A DNA stretch of 64,000 bases from the NCBI RefSeq assembly GCF_000286835.2, contig NZ_AJYD02000038.1, positions 2,585,071 to 2,649,070 of the forward strand. The letters are read 5' to 3'. Made by a program: the position numbers and the translations under genes. Positions 8,701 to 18,058 of this stretch are shown here, one piece after another. Within the stretch, counting starts at the first letter, position 1; each line of letters opens with the position of its first letter. Source of the DNA: Enterovibrio norvegicus FF-33 (GTDB lineage Bacteria > Pseudomonadota > Gammaproteobacteria > Enterobacterales > Vibrionaceae). The notes under the pieces are model-generated. The model was not told the DNA's origin. It did no database searches and saw only the letters and a list, made by a program, of their open reading frames with translations.

Positions 8701-9795
8701 TTACTCTGGTTTCACGGTCAGCTCAATACTCTGAAGCTGAGCCGCGACATCTTTATCTTCCGGCATTGGGAAGGATGATACTTTCAACACTGCGGTTTTA
8801 GTTGCACGACAAAGAGAGCGATTTCCACCCGCTTCGGTCACATCTAGCAACAAGCCTGTACCAGAAATACGCATTTTCACCACGCATTCCTGCCCTAGCA
8901 AACTGTCATCGACCAACAGGTTCTGTTTAATCATTTGGGTATAGATTGCACCATACCTAGCGACTTCATCGCTGAGAAACTGCCCTCGAGCCGAACCACG
9001 ACTTTCTGATTCAGACTCGAGACCGCTAAAAAGCTCGTTAAGCGCAGCCTCCTGCTCTGCTTGTTTGCGCTTAGCTTCGGCGGCTTTTCGTTCGGCTTCC
9101 ACACGCGCAGCTTCTGCTTTACGCGCGGCTTCTTCGGCTTTTTTCTGTTCCGCTAGTTTCTGTTTTCGGGCTTCTTCGGCCTTACGAGCCTCTTCTTCCG
9201 CCTGTTTTTTCTCTGCGAGCTTACGTTCACGTTCCGCTTCAGCTTGCTGACGCTCTTGCACTGCGCGCTGACGATCAGCTTCTGCTTTTTTGGCTGCTTC
9301 TTCCGCTTTACGTTGCTCAGTAACCTGGCGCTTACGCTCTGCTTCAGCTGCCGCGGATTTTTCTTTCGCTATACGTGTCGCTTCTGCCGCCTGACGCTGC
9401 TCTTCCGCTTCTTTTTTGCGCGCCTCGGCAATGCGTTTACGCTCAGTTTCTGCTTCACGCGTTGCTTTCTCAGCGATCAGTTTTTCAGCTCTGAGTTCGC
9501 GAAGGCTTTTCTCTTCCTGCTCGCGTTGTTTTTCAAGCAAGTCCGTTTGCTGCTCAAGGCGGCGTAAACGGTCATCTTCCTGACGTTTTGCTTCATCTCG
9601 TTGTTGACGGATCTTACGGGCTTGTTCACTCACAACACTCGGGTCGATCACCACAGCTTCAATGTTTTGTCCTGGCGATTGGTGAGACACCGTAGTCAGA
9701 TCAGCGCCCCATAACAAACCACCTAAAAGCGCTGCGTGTAGCAGCACGGATATGACCGTCGAGCCCGCATATCCTTTATTTTCGTTATTCTTCAT
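8701..9795 (-). CDS. tolA: Tol-Pal system protein TolA
   Basis: The energy-transducing arm of Tol-Pal: an inner-membrane anchor with a long periplasmic helix reaching the outer membrane. One membrane helix lies near residues 12-32 (STVISVLLHAALLGGLLWG). Residues 60-245 are a very long Ala/Lys/Glu/Arg/Gln helix with repeated KAEEA-type units. The globular C-terminal domain is about 100 residues and has two conserved cysteines (QECVVKMRIS and GNRSLCRATK). The low-complexity helix produces long open frames on the opposite strand, which are not genes. Its position between tolR and tolB is canonical. Confidence 0.96.
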   Translation of the reverse strand: MKNNENKGYAGSTVISVLLHAALLGGLLWGADLTTVSHQSPGQNIEAVVIDPSVVSEQARKIRQQRDEAKRQEDDRLRRLEQQTDLLEKQREQEEKSLRELRAEKLIAEKATREAETERKRIAEARKKEAEEQRQAAEATRIAKEKSAAAEAERKRQVTEQRKAEEAAKKAEADRQRAVQERQQAEAERERKLAEKKQAEEEARKAEEARKQKLAEQKKAEEAARKAEAARVEAERKAAEAKRKQAEQEAALNELFSGLESESESRGSARGQFLSDEVARYGAIYTQMIKQNLLVDDSLLGQECVVKMRISGTGLLLDVTEAGGNRSLCRATKTAVLKVSSFPMPEDKDVAAQLQSIELTVKPE

Positions 9796-9808
9796 TCAGT
9801 TTCTCATT

Positions 9809-10255
9809 TTACGAATCAAGCGGTTCGGTCATAAGCCCCACAGATGAGACTCCCGCCTGATTCAACGCATCCAGTGTTAGAATGATTTCTGAATAAGGTA
9901 CGCGTCCGTCCCCTCCTACAAGCACAGGAGATTTAGGATTGATTTCCAGTTCAGCTTTTACGCGCACCAACAAATCTTGTAGTGAAAGGCCGTGTTCCAT
10001 ATCGCCATTGTTCACACTCAAGCCAAGACCACCGTTCTGATCGACTTCTACAATAATGAAAGCACCGCTGTCAGCATCTTCTGCAAGATCAGCGGCGGTT
10101 TTAGCCGTTGAAGTCTGCGGCAATTCAACGTCCACGCCCTGTGTCACGAATGGCGCTGTCACCATAAAGATAATGAGCAACACCAACATAACATCGATGT
10201 AAGGCACCACGTTGATTTCAGCGGTCAGCTTCCTACGCTTAGGTTGATAAGCCAT
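9809..10255 (-). CDS. tolR: Tol-Pal system proton channel subunit TolR
   Basis: A 148-residue ExbD/TolR protein. A single membrane helix near residues 17-37 carries the essential Asp in PYIDVMLVLLIIFMV, which takes part in the proton path with TolQ. The periplasmic domain ends VGLMTEPLDS. A strong AAGGAG ribosome site precedes the ATG, and only three bases separate it from the tolQ stop. Confidence 0.96.
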   Translation of the reverse strand: MAYQPKRRKLTAEINVVPYIDVMLVLLIIFMVTAPFVTQGVDVELPQTSTAKTAADLAEDADSGAFIIVEVDQNGGLGLSVNNGDMEHGLSLQDLLVRVKAELEINPKSPVLVGGDGRVPYSEIILTLDALNQAGVSSVGLMTEPLDS

Positions 10256-10258
10256 GGC

Positions 10259-10945
10259 TTACTCCTTGGGTGCCGCGAACGCTTGGCGGTGCAAAATGCT
10301 AGAAAACTCTTCCATGAAATTCACGTAGTTGTTCTCAAGCTTGCCGACTTTCGTTGTCAATCGGTTATATGCCATGACCGCAGGAATGGCCGCAAACAAG
10401 CCCATCGCTGTTGCTACCAATGCTTCTGCAATGCCAGGGGCAACCATCGCTAAGGTCGCTTGTTTCACCGCACCCAGCGCGATAAATGCATGCATGATGC
10501 CCCAAACCGTACCAAACAAACCGATGTAAGGGCTAATTGAGCCCACTGTGGCCAAAAAGGGTAGATTGGTTTCTAGCGATTCCACTTCTTTTGACAAAGA
10601 AACACGCATCGCACGAGACGTCCCTTCCATGACCGCATCAGGCACTTTGCCATTACTGCGGTGCAAACGCGCAAACTCTTTAAAACCTGAGTAGAAAACT
10701 TGCTCACTACCGGTCAACGAATCCTTACGTGCTTGAACCTCTTGAAAGAGTTGTGATAAATCCATGCCCGACCAAAAGCGGTCTTCAAAGCGCTCGGCTT
10801 TGGTTTCGGCTTGGGAAAGCACTTGAGAACGTTTGATGATCATTGCCCAAGACATAATAGACATGCCTAGCAGAACCAACATCACTGCTTTTACCAGCAG
10901 GCTGGCCTGTAAGAACAGATCAAGAATTGACAGTTCAGCGCTCAC
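10259..10945 (-). CDS. tolQ: Tol-Pal system proton channel subunit TolQ
   Basis: A 228-residue ExbB/TolQ/MotA-type inner-membrane protein with three membrane helices (near 15-38, 132-155 and 168-190). It forms the proton channel with TolR that energises TolA. The motif around [21 protein letters not shown] is highly conserved. It starts at GTG (10945) inside the last codons of ybgC, an 11-base overlap, with GGAG seven bases upstream, suggesting translational coupling. Confidence 0.96.
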   Translation of the reverse strand: MSAELSILDLFLQASLLVKAVMLVLLGMSIMSWAMIIKRSQVLSQAETKAERFEDRFWSGMDLSQLFQEVQARKDSLTGSEQVFYSGFKEFARLHRSNGKVPDAVMEGTSRAMRVSLSKEVESLETNLPFLATVGSISPYIGLFGTVWGIMHAFIALGAVKQATLAMVAPGIAEALVATAMGLFAAIPAVMAYNRLTTKVGKLENNYVNFMEEFSSILHRQAFAAPKE

Positions 10946-11348
10946 TTAAAATCTCCGATTGAATCGATATAGGGATGGATTTTGGTTTCATTTTCTCAGG
11001 GTCGATACAGGCTACCTTAACGGTGGCCCGACACAACACGTCGCCATTTGAATTAACTAAATCCTGACAGAATGTCATGCTGACTCGACGTAGCTCTGAC
11101 ACCGTTGTTTGAACGGTAAGCGCTTCATCAAGTGTTGCGCCTTTGAAAAAGTCCATATCTAGGTGGCGAACAACAAATGCAGTGCGTTCTTCAAACAGCG
11201 TCAGTTGGTTGACACCAATACTGCGCAATAGTTCGGTTCTGGCACGCTCGAAGTATTTGATATAATTCGCATGATAAACCAGTCCACCCGTATCAGTGTC
11301 CTCGTAATACACCCGAATTGGCCAGCAGAATGGAGTGTGATTGCTCAT
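10935..11348 (-). CDS. ybgC: Acyl-CoA thioesterase YbgC
   Basis: A 137-residue hotdog-fold thioesterase that hydrolyses short or medium acyl-CoA and in E. coli can interact with acyl carrier protein and phospholipid enzymes. The 4-hydroxybenzoyl-CoA thioesterase-like active-site segment is visible near the N terminus: [20 protein letters not shown], with the catalytic Asp in EDTD. It is the first gene of the tol-pal operon in the common order ybgC-tolQRAB-pal-cpoB. The leader between it and the cyd terminator is about 180 bases and presumably holds the operon promoter, which I could not define. Confidence 0.94.
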   Translation of the reverse strand: MSNHTPFCWPIRVYYEDTDTGGLVYHANYIKYFERARTELLRSIGVNQLTLFEERTAFVVRHLDMDFFKGATLDEALTVQTTVSELRRVSMTFCQDLVNSNGDVLCRATVKVACIDPEKMKPKSIPISIQSEILSER

Positions 11349-11525
11349 CCTGATAATTACCTGAAATCCATCATTAGGTTTAGCGAAATACTATAACTGA
11401 CTTGCTCAAGGTATTGAAAGCACGATGCAACGAAGCAGGTCACGAATGGCGTAAATATACCCAAGCAACCACAATATGTCGCTTTCACCGCGGCTCATCA
11501 CGGTATTTTAGATTGATTGGATACA

Positions 11526-11558
11526 AAACAGCCCGGCGCTTTTGCAACCGGGCTGTTT
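11526..11558 (-). terminator. Terminator of the cydABX-ybgE operon
   Basis: The 11-base arms AAACAGCCCGG (11526-11536) and CCGGGCTGTTT (11548-11558) pair perfectly around an 11-base loop. The minus-strand transcript from ybgE ends here with a short T run, upstream of the ybgC promoter region. Confidence 0.8.
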
Positions 11559-11578
11559 GGGGATTGAGTTGTTTTCAA

Positions 11579-11884
11579 TTAGAAAAAGGCACTTGTCAGC
11601 ATCACGACCATCACTAACCACGCCAAAGCTGGGAAGAAAAAGATCTGCCATAGCCAAAAACGTGGTTTGAACCCCATACCATGAATAAATCCAGTACACG
11701 TTGCCCAAATCAGAGCCGGTGCGTTGGCAGCGTGAAAACCACCAATTTTGTCAGCAAAGGATTGCGGGTCCCAGATCACCAGTCCCGCACACGTTAGCGC
11801 AAGCACCAACGAAAACAACATCAAGACACGCTTATGAAGACGGTCATAAACACCGTCTAACATAGTCGTGAATTTAGTCTTCAC
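11579..11884 (-). CDS. ybgE: Cyd operon protein YbgE
   Basis: A 101-residue membrane protein with three hydrophobic segments and a conserved HGMGFKPRFWLWQIFFFP motif. It is regularly encoded at the end of cyd operons; its function is not established, though it is thought to belong to the bd oxidase module. It starts at GTG (11884) and overlaps cydX by 11 bases. Confidence 0.92.
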   Translation of the reverse strand: MKTKFTTMLDGVYDRLHKRVLMLFSLVLALTCAGLVIWDPQSFADKIGGFHAANAPALIWATCTGFIHGMGFKPRFWLWQIFFFPALAWLVMVVMLTSAFF

Positions 11885-11984
11885 TGTCGTGGTCCATGGC
11901 TTCAGTTTGTTCTAACCAAAGCGCATTGATAATACCGAACGAGCACGCCAGCAATACACCTAGAATCCAAGCGAAATACCACAT
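11874..11984 (-). CDS. cydX: Cytochrome bd-I small subunit CydX
   Basis: A 36-residue protein, MWYFAWILGVLLACSFGIIN followed by a charged tail ALWLEQTEAMDHDSED. It is a single membrane helix with the N-terminal MWYFAWILG signature of CydX, which stabilises the haem groups of cytochrome bd. The ribosome site AGAAGGAGT lies before the ATG. It sits directly after cydB and overlaps the ybgE start. Confidence 0.95.
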   Translation of the reverse strand: MWYFAWILGVLLACSFGIINALWLEQTEAMDHDSED

Positions 11985-11999
11985 GGTTGACTCCTTCTC

Positions 12000-13136
12000 T
12001 TAATACAGTGAGGTTTTGTTGTCTTCGATGAACTTTTCATCCAGACGACCAAACATTTTGTAATAACACCAAATGGTGTAAGCAAGAATGATTGGCACCA
12101 TCACAAAGGCAACGCCTGTCATGATATTCAGCGTCAGCTCACTCGAGGTTGCATCCCACATGGTCAAGCTATGCGAAGGCACGAGGCTTGATGGCATCAC
12201 GAATGGGAACATCGCAAAGCCAGCCGTCAGGATCACGCCTGCAATCGCCAGACTTGAGAACAAGAAGGCAAAACCACCGCGCTCAAGACGAGAGCACAAT
12301 GCAACCAACAACGGCATGAACACACCCAGCGCAGGCGCAGCCCAAAGTGCGGGGTAAGCATCAAAATTATTGAACAACGCACCGGCCATTGTCACCACCT
12401 CTTTGTTAAGAGGATTAGACGTCGCATTCGTGACGATTTCACTGGTGATGACGAAGCCATCAATGCTTTGCGCCCATACGCCTGCCAGAGCAAAACACGC
12501 TGCGGTAAGCACCGCTGAGATTTGCGCCACGTTACGTGAACGAGTGTGCAACACATCGGTGGTTTTCATCTGCAAGTATGTCGCACCTTGGGTGACGATC
12601 ATGAACAAGCTAACTAGGCCACACAGAATGGCGAACGGGTTCAACAAACCGAAGAAACCGCCTCTGTAGGTTGGGATCAAGAACTCGCTCAGTTCAAACG
12701 GCACACCTTGAAGCAGGTTACCGAATGCAACACCGAAGATAATCGGCGGAACGAAGCTACCAATGAAAATGCCCCAGTCCCACGTATTACGCCAGCGTGG
12801 GTCTTCGATTTTAGAGCGGTAATCGAAACCAATAGGACGGAACCACAGTGCCGCCAATGTCAGCATCATGGCAAGATAAAAGCCAGAGAACGACACGGCA
12901 TAAACCAGAGGCCATGCTGCAAACAACGCACCACCCGCGGTAACCAACCAAACTTGGTTGCCATCCCAGTGTGGCGCAATCGAGTTAATCATCACTCGAC
13001 GTTGAGTATCCGTTTTACCAATAACAGGCAACAAGGCACCCACACCCATGTCGAAGCCATCAGTCACCGCGAAGCCGATCAGAAGAACACCGATCAACAA
13101 CCACCAGATTAAACGTAAAATTTCGTATTCAAACAT
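12000..13136 (-). CDS. cydB: Cytochrome bd-I ubiquinol oxidase subunit II
   Basis: A 378-residue multi-spanning partner of CydA in the high-affinity quinol oxidase. The typical N-terminal features are present: GFAVTDGFDMGVGALLP and NSIAPHWDGNQVWLVTAGGALFAAWP. The length is that of the long E. coli-type CydB, clearly larger than the second homologue at 17060-18058. It follows cydA after 14 bases and has a strong AGGAGAG ribosome site. Confidence 0.97.
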   Translation of the reverse strand: MFEYEILRLIWWLLIGVLLIGFAVTDGFDMGVGALLPVIGKTDTQRRVMINSIAPHWDGNQVWLVTAGGALFAAWPLVYAVSFSGFYLAMMLTLAALWFRPIGFDYRSKIEDPRWRNTWDWGIFIGSFVPPIIFGVAFGNLLQGVPFELSEFLIPTYRGGFFGLLNPFAILCGLVSLFMIVTQGATYLQMKTTDVLHTRSRNVAQISAVLTAACFALAGVWAQSIDGFVITSEIVTNATSNPLNKEVVTMAGALFNNFDAYPALWAAPALGVFMPLLVALCSRLERGGFAFLFSSLAIAGVILTAGFAMFPFVMPSSLVPSHSLTMWDATSSELTLNIMTGVAFVMVPIILAYTIWCYYKMFGRLDEKFIEDNKTSLY

Positions 13137-13150
13137 CGCTCAATCTCTCC

Positions 13151-14737
13151 TTATGCTTCAAGTTGACGCGCAAGATCCGTTTCCGGCGACTTTTGCTGTT
13201 CAAAGTGATATCGACCCGTTTTCAGGCTACTTGGTCCCAGTCGAGCAAACTTAACCATCAAGTAAACTTCAGCGATCAGGAATGCCGTGTAAAGCAGCAC
13301 AATCGCAACCAACGAGGTAATGATTTCTGACGCTGGCAGATTTGATGCCGCCATATGAACAGGAAGGATTTCACCCACTGCCCATGGCTGACGGCCATAT
13401 TCAGCAACGAACCAACCGGCTTCTGACGCAATCCACGGCAAAGGAATAGAGAAGAGTGCCGCTTTCAATACCCAAGGTTTCTGGTCAATCTTCTGACGAC
13501 AGGTTTGAATGAATGCCATACCGAACACGAACAACATGATAAAGCCACATGCCACCATGATACGGAAACTCCAGAACAAAGGAGCAACCTGAGGAATCGA
13601 CTCTTTCGCTGCCAGTTTGATTTGCGCTTCAGTCGCATCCACAACGTTGTCAGTGTGTTCTTTCAACAGAAGGCCAAAACCAAGGTCTTTCTTCACGTCG
13701 TCGAACGCTGCAATGTTCTCAGGTGTTTTTTCACCCGCACGCAATTTTTCCAACAAGCCGTATGCAATCATACCGTTACGAATACGTGCTTCATGCTCAT
13801 CAACGATGTCATGAAGACCTGTCACTTGCTTGTCTAAAGATCGCGTCGCAATGATACCCATGACGTATGGGATCTTGATGGCGTAATCCGTTTCCATCGT
13901 CTCTTGGTTCGGGAAACCAAACACGGTGAACGCAGCAGGTGCCGGCTCTGTGTGCCATTCGGCTTCAATCGCCGCAAGTTTCACTTTCTGAACATCACCT
14001 AGCTCATAGCCAGATTCATCGCCCAGAACGATAGTAGACAGAATACCTGCGATACCAAACGACGCTGCGATAGCAAACGAACGACGTGCAAACGCAATGT
14101 CACGGCCTTTAAGCAGATAGTACGCACTGATACCAAGAACAAACATTGCACCCGTGGTGTAGCCAGCCGCGACGGTGTGAACGAACTTAACCTGAGCAAC
14201 AGGGTTAAGTACGACTTCCGCAAAGCTGACCATTTCCATACGCATGCTTTCAAAATTGAATTCAGCACCCACTGGGTTTTGCATCCAGCCATTTGCAACC
14301 AGAATCCAAAGCGCAGAGAAGTTAGAACCAATAGCCATTAACCAAGTAACTGCAAGGTGTTGGCGCTTTGTGAGGCGATCCCAGCCGAAGAAGAACATGC
14401 CGACAAGAGTGGATTCTAGGAAGAACGCCATCAGTGCTTCGATCGCTAACGGAGCCCCGAAGATATCCCCAACATAATGAGAGTAGTACGCCCAATTGGT
14501 ACCGAATTGGAACTCCATGGTCAGGCCAGTAGCGACACCCAACGCGAAGTTAATACCAAAAAGCTTACCCCAGAACTTGGTCATGTCCTTGTAGATTTGC
14601 TTGTTAGTCATGACATACAACGACTCCATGATGGCAAGCAAAAACGCCATACCCAAAGTCAGTGGTACGAATAAAAAGTGATACATCGCGGTAAGGGCAA
14701 ACTGGAACCGCGACAGATCCACAATATCAGTTAACAT
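13151..14737 (-). CDS. cydA: Cytochrome bd-I ubiquinol oxidase subunit I
   Basis: Quinol oxidase subunit carrying haems b558, b595 and d; it reduces oxygen to water with high affinity and builds proton motive force without pumping. The 528 residues include the N-terminal haem ligand region ([12 protein letters not shown], His20), a methionine-containing later helix and the [12 protein letters not shown] motif. It has the long quinol-binding loop of the E. coli type: about 50 residues more than the CioA-like protein at 18058-19497. AAGGAG precedes the ATG. A 400-base leader with an FNR-like palindrome lies upstream. Confidence 0.97.
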   Translation of the reverse strand: MLTDIVDLSRFQFALTAMYHFLFVPLTLGMAFLLAIMESLYVMTNKQIYKDMTKFWGKLFGINFALGVATGLTMEFQFGTNWAYYSHYVGDIFGAPLAIEALMAFFLESTLVGMFFFGWDRLTKRQHLAVTWLMAIGSNFSALWILVANGWMQNPVGAEFNFESMRMEMVSFAEVVLNPVAQVKFVHTVAAGYTTGAMFVLGISAYYLLKGRDIAFARRSFAIAASFGIAGILSTIVLGDESGYELGDVQKVKLAAIEAEWHTEPAPAAFTVFGFPNQETMETDYAIKIPYVMGIIATRSLDKQVTGLHDIVDEHEARIRNGMIAYGLLEKLRAGEKTPENIAAFDDVKKDLGFGLLLKEHTDNVVDATEAQIKLAAKESIPQVAPLFWSFRIMVACGFIMLFVFGMAFIQTCRQKIDQKPWVLKAALFSIPLPWIASEAGWFVAEYGRQPWAVGEILPVHMAASNLPASEIITSLVAIVLLYTAFLIAEVYLMVKFARLGPSSLKTGRYHFEQQKSPETDLARQLEA

Positions 14738-15140
14738 GGTAACTCCTTCCTCGTCAGGCTGACTGACGCGCGATACTTTCGTATCGATAAGTAAATGCTA
14801 AAACACATGCACGCCTTGCTGGGCGTACTTAACCGAGCTTACTTACGGGAGCCGCGTGAACGACTCGCCTATTTTTTGTTGCATGTATGTTCCACACTGG
14901 TTAGGATATTGTTAAGCAACTCCTAATATAGTGATGACTAATACTAATCATTATGGGAGGCAGCTTCAAAGTATTTGGGCCTCTAACACTTTGACTGCTG
15001 TCAAAGTAATCAATTATTGACCTCAAAATTTGCCAATAGTTAGATCTTGATCATTTTCGGTCTTCATTTCGCGCTATTACCAATCACTTCTAGCACGATA
15101 TTTATGCGCCAGCATGAGTATGCATCAGTTGTTCAGAAAT
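14738..15140. promoter_or_regulatory. Regulatory region upstream of cydA
   Basis: About 400 bases with no credible gene, bounded by cydA and the ruvB terminator. It contains an 18-bp palindrome at 14989-15006 and AT-rich stretches that could hold ArcA-type sites. No promoter elements could be assigned with confidence on the minus strand. Confidence 0.5.
14989..15006. promoter_or_regulatory. FNR-like palindrome upstream of cydA
   Basis: A perfect palindrome with arms CTTTGAC and GTCAAAG around TGCT. Its core, TTGAC-N4-GTCAA, differs from the FNR consensus TTGAT-N4-ATCAA by one base per half site. cyd operons in enteric and vibrio relatives are controlled by FNR and ArcA, which makes an oxygen-responsive regulator plausible. 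It lies about 250 bases before the cydA start. Confidence 0.5.
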
Positions 15141-15166
15141 AGAAAAGGCCAGCATCAATGCTGGCC
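15141..15166 (-). terminator. Terminator of ruvAB
   Basis: GGCCAGCAT (15147-15155) pairs with ATGCTGGCC (15158-15166). On the minus strand the stem is followed by TTTTCT. Confidence 0.85.
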
Positions 15167-15193
15167 TCAGAATGATATTTCACTATTTTTAGC

Positions 15194-16201
15194 TTATTCA
15201 GGCATATCAAAACCAAAGTGCAGGTAAGCACGTTGGCTAGCAATCCGTCCACGCGGTGTGCGTTGAAGATAGCCCTGCTGAATCAAATAGGGCTCAAGCA
15301 CGTCTTCAATGGTGTCTTTCACTTCACCAATCGCAGCGGCAAGGTTATCAAGACCAACTGGGCCACCATCAAACTTCTCAATAATGGCTTTGAGTAACTT
15401 GCGGTCCATATAATCAAAGCCTTGATTATCGACATCCAACATATCGAGGGCCTTGGACGCGACATCAGCATTGATTTCCCCGTCAGCTTTTACTTCCGCA
15501 TAATCACGAACACGCCTTAGCAAGCGGTTAGCAATACGCGGTGTTCCTCGTGCACGTTTAGCAATTTCTAACGCGCCCTCTTCATCAATTACAAGATTCA
15601 GACAATTTGCACTGCGCAACACAATGCCTTTGAGATCGGCAACATTGTAATATTCTAGACGCTGGGTAATACCAAAGCGATCACGTAAAGGCGATGTGAG
15701 CGAGCCTGCTCGTGTCGTCGCACCTACCAAGGTGAAAGGCGGTAAATCAATTTTGATGGAGCGAGCAGCGGGACCCTCACCAATCATGATATCCAATTGG
15801 TAGTCTTCCATCGCGGGGTACAGTATTTCTTCCACCACGGGGCTTAGACGGTGAATTTCATCAATAAACAACACGTCATGAGGCTCAAGATTGGTCAGCA
15901 GTGCCGCCAAATCCCCGGCTTTTTCTAACACAGGGCCTGATGTGGTGCGAATACTCACATCCATTTCATTCGCCACGATGTTGGCTAACGTGGTTTTTCC
16001 GAGTCCCGGTGGACCAAAAATCAACAGATGATCTAGGGCTTCTTCACGCTTTCTTGCTGCATGAATAAAGATCTCCATTTGGCTACGAACATGATCCTGA
16101 CCTTTGTAGTCCGCCAGCATTTTGGGGCGAATAGCTCGGTCAATAACGTCGTCTTCTCGCATCGGAGGAACAACGCCGGTTAAGCGGTCTGCTTCAATCA
16201 T
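15194..16201 (-). CDS. ruvB: Holliday junction DNA helicase RuvB
   Basis: The AAA+ motor that drives branch migration of Holliday junctions with RuvA. It has 335 residues with Walker A ([14 protein letters not shown]), Walker B (LFIDEIHRL), the sensor region ([18 protein letters not shown]) with an arginine finger, and a C-terminal winged helix ([17 protein letters not shown]). It follows ruvA after 14 bases. In V. cholerae and E. coli ruvC is adjacent to ruvA; here about 6.4 kb lies between them. Confidence 0.97.
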   Translation of the reverse strand: MIEADRLTGVVPPMREDDVIDRAIRPKMLADYKGQDHVRSQMEIFIHAARKREEALDHLLIFGPPGLGKTTLANIVANEMDVSIRTTSGPVLEKAGDLAALLTNLEPHDVLFIDEIHRLSPVVEEILYPAMEDYQLDIMIGEGPAARSIKIDLPPFTLVGATTRAGSLTSPLRDRFGITQRLEYYNVADLKGIVLRSANCLNLVIDEEGALEIAKRARGTPRIANRLLRRVRDYAEVKADGEINADVASKALDMLDVDNQGFDYMDRKLLKAIIEKFDGGPVGLDNLAAAIGEVKDTIEDVLEPYLIQQGYLQRTPRGRIASQRAYLHFGFDMPE

Positions 16202-16215
16202 TCAGCCAAGCTCCA

Positions 16216-16845
16216 TTAAACCATTGAGCGCAGCGCATCACGAATGATGGCCTCGCTCTTCATGCCGTCTTGCGCAACCTGTTTAACCACTTTCTCTGCT
16301 TGAGCTGCTTTATAACCCAAGGCAATCAGCGCGCTCATGGCTTCCTCTTTAGGGTTGTTCGAGCCAGCCATGCCAGAATCTGTGCTATTTGTACGACGCG
16401 AAGCAGCATCAGCATGCGGCGTTAATAAGTCGAACGCATGCCAGTTCTTGAGGCGATCACGCATCTCAATAACCAAACGTTCTGCGGTTTTCTTGCCCAC
16501 ACCCGGAATTTTCACCAAGGTCGACACATCTTCGCGCTCCACGCTATCCACAAATTGCGTCGCCGTCATGCCGGACAAAATGGCTAAGCCAAGTTTAGGA
16601 CCAACCCCGTTAGCTTTGATCACTTCACGGAACAAGGCACGCTCAACCGTAGTATTAAAGCCGTAAAGCAATTGCGCATCTTCACGCACAACAAAATGGG
16701 TATAAACAATGGCTTCTTCACCTGCATCAGGAAGTTCATAGAAGCAACTCATCGGCATACTGACTTCATAGCCAATGCCGTTTACTTCTAAAAGGATTTC
16801 AGGGGGTTGTTTTTCAAGCAGGATTCCGCGTAATCGACCAATCAC
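16216..16845 (-). CDS. ruvA: Holliday junction branch migration protein RuvA
   Basis: A 209-residue DNA-binding partner of RuvB that recognises four-way junctions. It shows the N-terminal OB fold ([21 protein letters not shown]), the helix-hairpin-helix motifs ([14 protein letters not shown] and [20 protein letters not shown]) and a C-terminal RuvB-binding domain ([19 protein letters not shown]). Translation starts at GTG (16845). Confidence 0.97.
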   Translation of the reverse strand: MIGRLRGILLEKQPPEILLEVNGIGYEVSMPMSCFYELPDAGEEAIVYTHFVVREDAQLLYGFNTTVERALFREVIKANGVGPKLGLAILSGMTATQFVDSVEREDVSTLVKIPGVGKKTAERLVIEMRDRLKNWHAFDLLTPHADAASRRTNSTDSGMAGSNNPKEEAMSALIALGYKAAQAEKVVKQVAQDGMKSEAIIRDALRSMV

Positions 16846-16886
16846 AGTGTGGACTCGTATTTTTGGTGTTAATTGCCGTTAGGATA

Positions 16887-16912
16887 ATAAACAACTGGAT
16901 AGATATCCAGTT
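16887..16912 (-). terminator. Possible terminator of the cio operon
   Basis: AACTGGATA (16893-16901) pairs with TATCCAGTT (16904-16912). On the minus strand the stem is followed by GTTTATTA, a poor T run, so termination may be weak. Confidence 0.45.
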
Positions 16913-16947
16913 TTAATCCTTGAGCGCCAACAGAATTGCCAGCGCGA

Positions 16948-17067
16948 TCAAGCCAAATTCACCAGCCGCATTGTCCACTTAATGAAGTAAGCCAGCAGAG
17001 AAACACTGGCGACACCCATCAGCCATAAGCCGATAAACCAAAGCAATGAGGTGGTTTGTTTACTCAT
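16948..17067 (-). CDS. DUF2474-family small subunit of the Cio-type bd oxidase
   Basis: A 39-residue single-helix protein, MSKQTTSLLWFIGLWLMGVA followed by SVSLLAYFIKWTMRLVNLA. Size, the LLWFxGLW motif and position fit DUF2474, the CydX-like small protein encoded after cioB genes. It begins inside the last codons of cioB (overlap ATGAGTAA), so the two are translationally coupled. The family is thought to stabilise the oxidase; this has been shown for CydX-type proteins. Confidence 0.8.
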   Translation of the reverse strand: MSKQTTSLLWFIGLWLMGVASVSLLAYFIKWTMRLVNLA

Positions 17068-18058
17068 GGTATCCCTCGTCTGCTTTCACTTTCCCACGGA
17101 ACACCCAGTACGAGTACGCGGTATAAATCATGATGATAGGCAGCAAAAATGCCGCGCCAGCAAACAAGAACTTGAGGCTATTTTCTGGCGCTGCCGCCTC
17201 CCATAGCGTAAAGGCCCTTGGCACCATATAAGGGAAAATACTGATGGCAAAACCTGCGAATGCCATGAGGTAAATGATCAAAGTCCAACAGTAGGCGCTG
17301 AGCGGTTTTTCGCTGTGCAGCGAGCGCCACAGCTTAAACGCCGCAAACGCTGAGATGATGGGGATCAGGAAAAATGCAGCTGCATTGGGGAAGGTAAACC
17401 ATCGTGCAGCAATCTCTTGAGAGATAAACGGGAGCCAAATGCTGACAACCCCAACCGAGCCAAGAAATGCCAAGGTCAGTTGTTTGCATCGCGCATACAG
17501 CTTCTGTTCAATGGAGCCAGACGTTTTAATCAAAAGCCAACATCCGCCCAGTAAGGTATAACCAAAGGTCACGGCGACACCGCAAAATACGGTGAAGGGG
17601 GTTAGCCAATCAAACCAACCACCCGCATATTGCCGCCCCTCTACGCTGATGCCCTGCAATAACGCACCGAGAATAATGCCTTGAGAGAAGGTCGCCACGA
17701 ACGAGCCGCCAAAGAACGACCAATCCCACAAATACCTTCCTGCTTTTGTTCGGTAGCGATATTCAAAGGCGACCCCACGAAAGATCAGCCCTATCAACAT
17801 GGCTATGATGGGGGCGTACACCGCGGGCATAATGACAGAGTAAGCAAGGGGGAACACGGCAAACAGGCCGCCTCCCCCCAGCACTAACCATGTTTCATTA
17901 CCATCCCAGATGGGTGCAATGGAATTCATAGCGGCATCTTTTTCTGAATCGTTCAGTGTGGGAAATAATATGCCCACACCCAAATCGAATCCATCCAAGA
18001 TGACGTAGAGAAGAACAGCGATGGCGATAATGCCAGCCCAAAGCAATGCATAATCCAT
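17060..18058 (-). CDS. cioB: Cytochrome bd oxidase subunit II, CioB type
   Basis: A 332-residue CydB homologue, about 45 residues shorter than the cydB product in this window. It shows ILDGFDLGVGILFP and NSIAPIWDGNETWLVLGGGG near the N terminus. With cioA it forms a second quinol oxidase; Cio-type enzymes are typically cyanide-insensitive. Its ATG shares one base with the cioA stop (TAATG). Confidence 0.92.
   Translation of the reverse strand: MDYALLWAGIIAIAVLLYVILDGFDLGVGILFPTLNDSEKDAAMNSIAPIWDGNETWLVLGGGGLFAVFPLAYSVIMPAVYAPIIAMLIGLIFRGVAFEYRYRTKAGRYLWDWSFFGGSFVATFSQGIILGALLQGISVEGRQYAGGWFDWLTPFTVFCGVAVTFGYTLLGGCWLLIKTSGSIEQKLYARCKQLTLAFLGSVGVVSIWLPFISQEIAARWFTFPNAAAFFLIPIISAFAAFKLWRSLHSEKPLSAYCWTLIIYLMAFAGFAISIFPYMVPRAFTLWEAAAPENSLKFLFAGAAFLLPIIMIYTAYSYWVFRGKVKADEGYHE

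Noticed and set aside
9065-9567. Long open frames opposite tolA
   Set aside because: They are caused by the low-complexity Ala/Lys/Glu helix of TolA, whose reverse strand avoids stops; the peptides are Ser/Ala/Arg- or Phe/Leu-rich nonsense.
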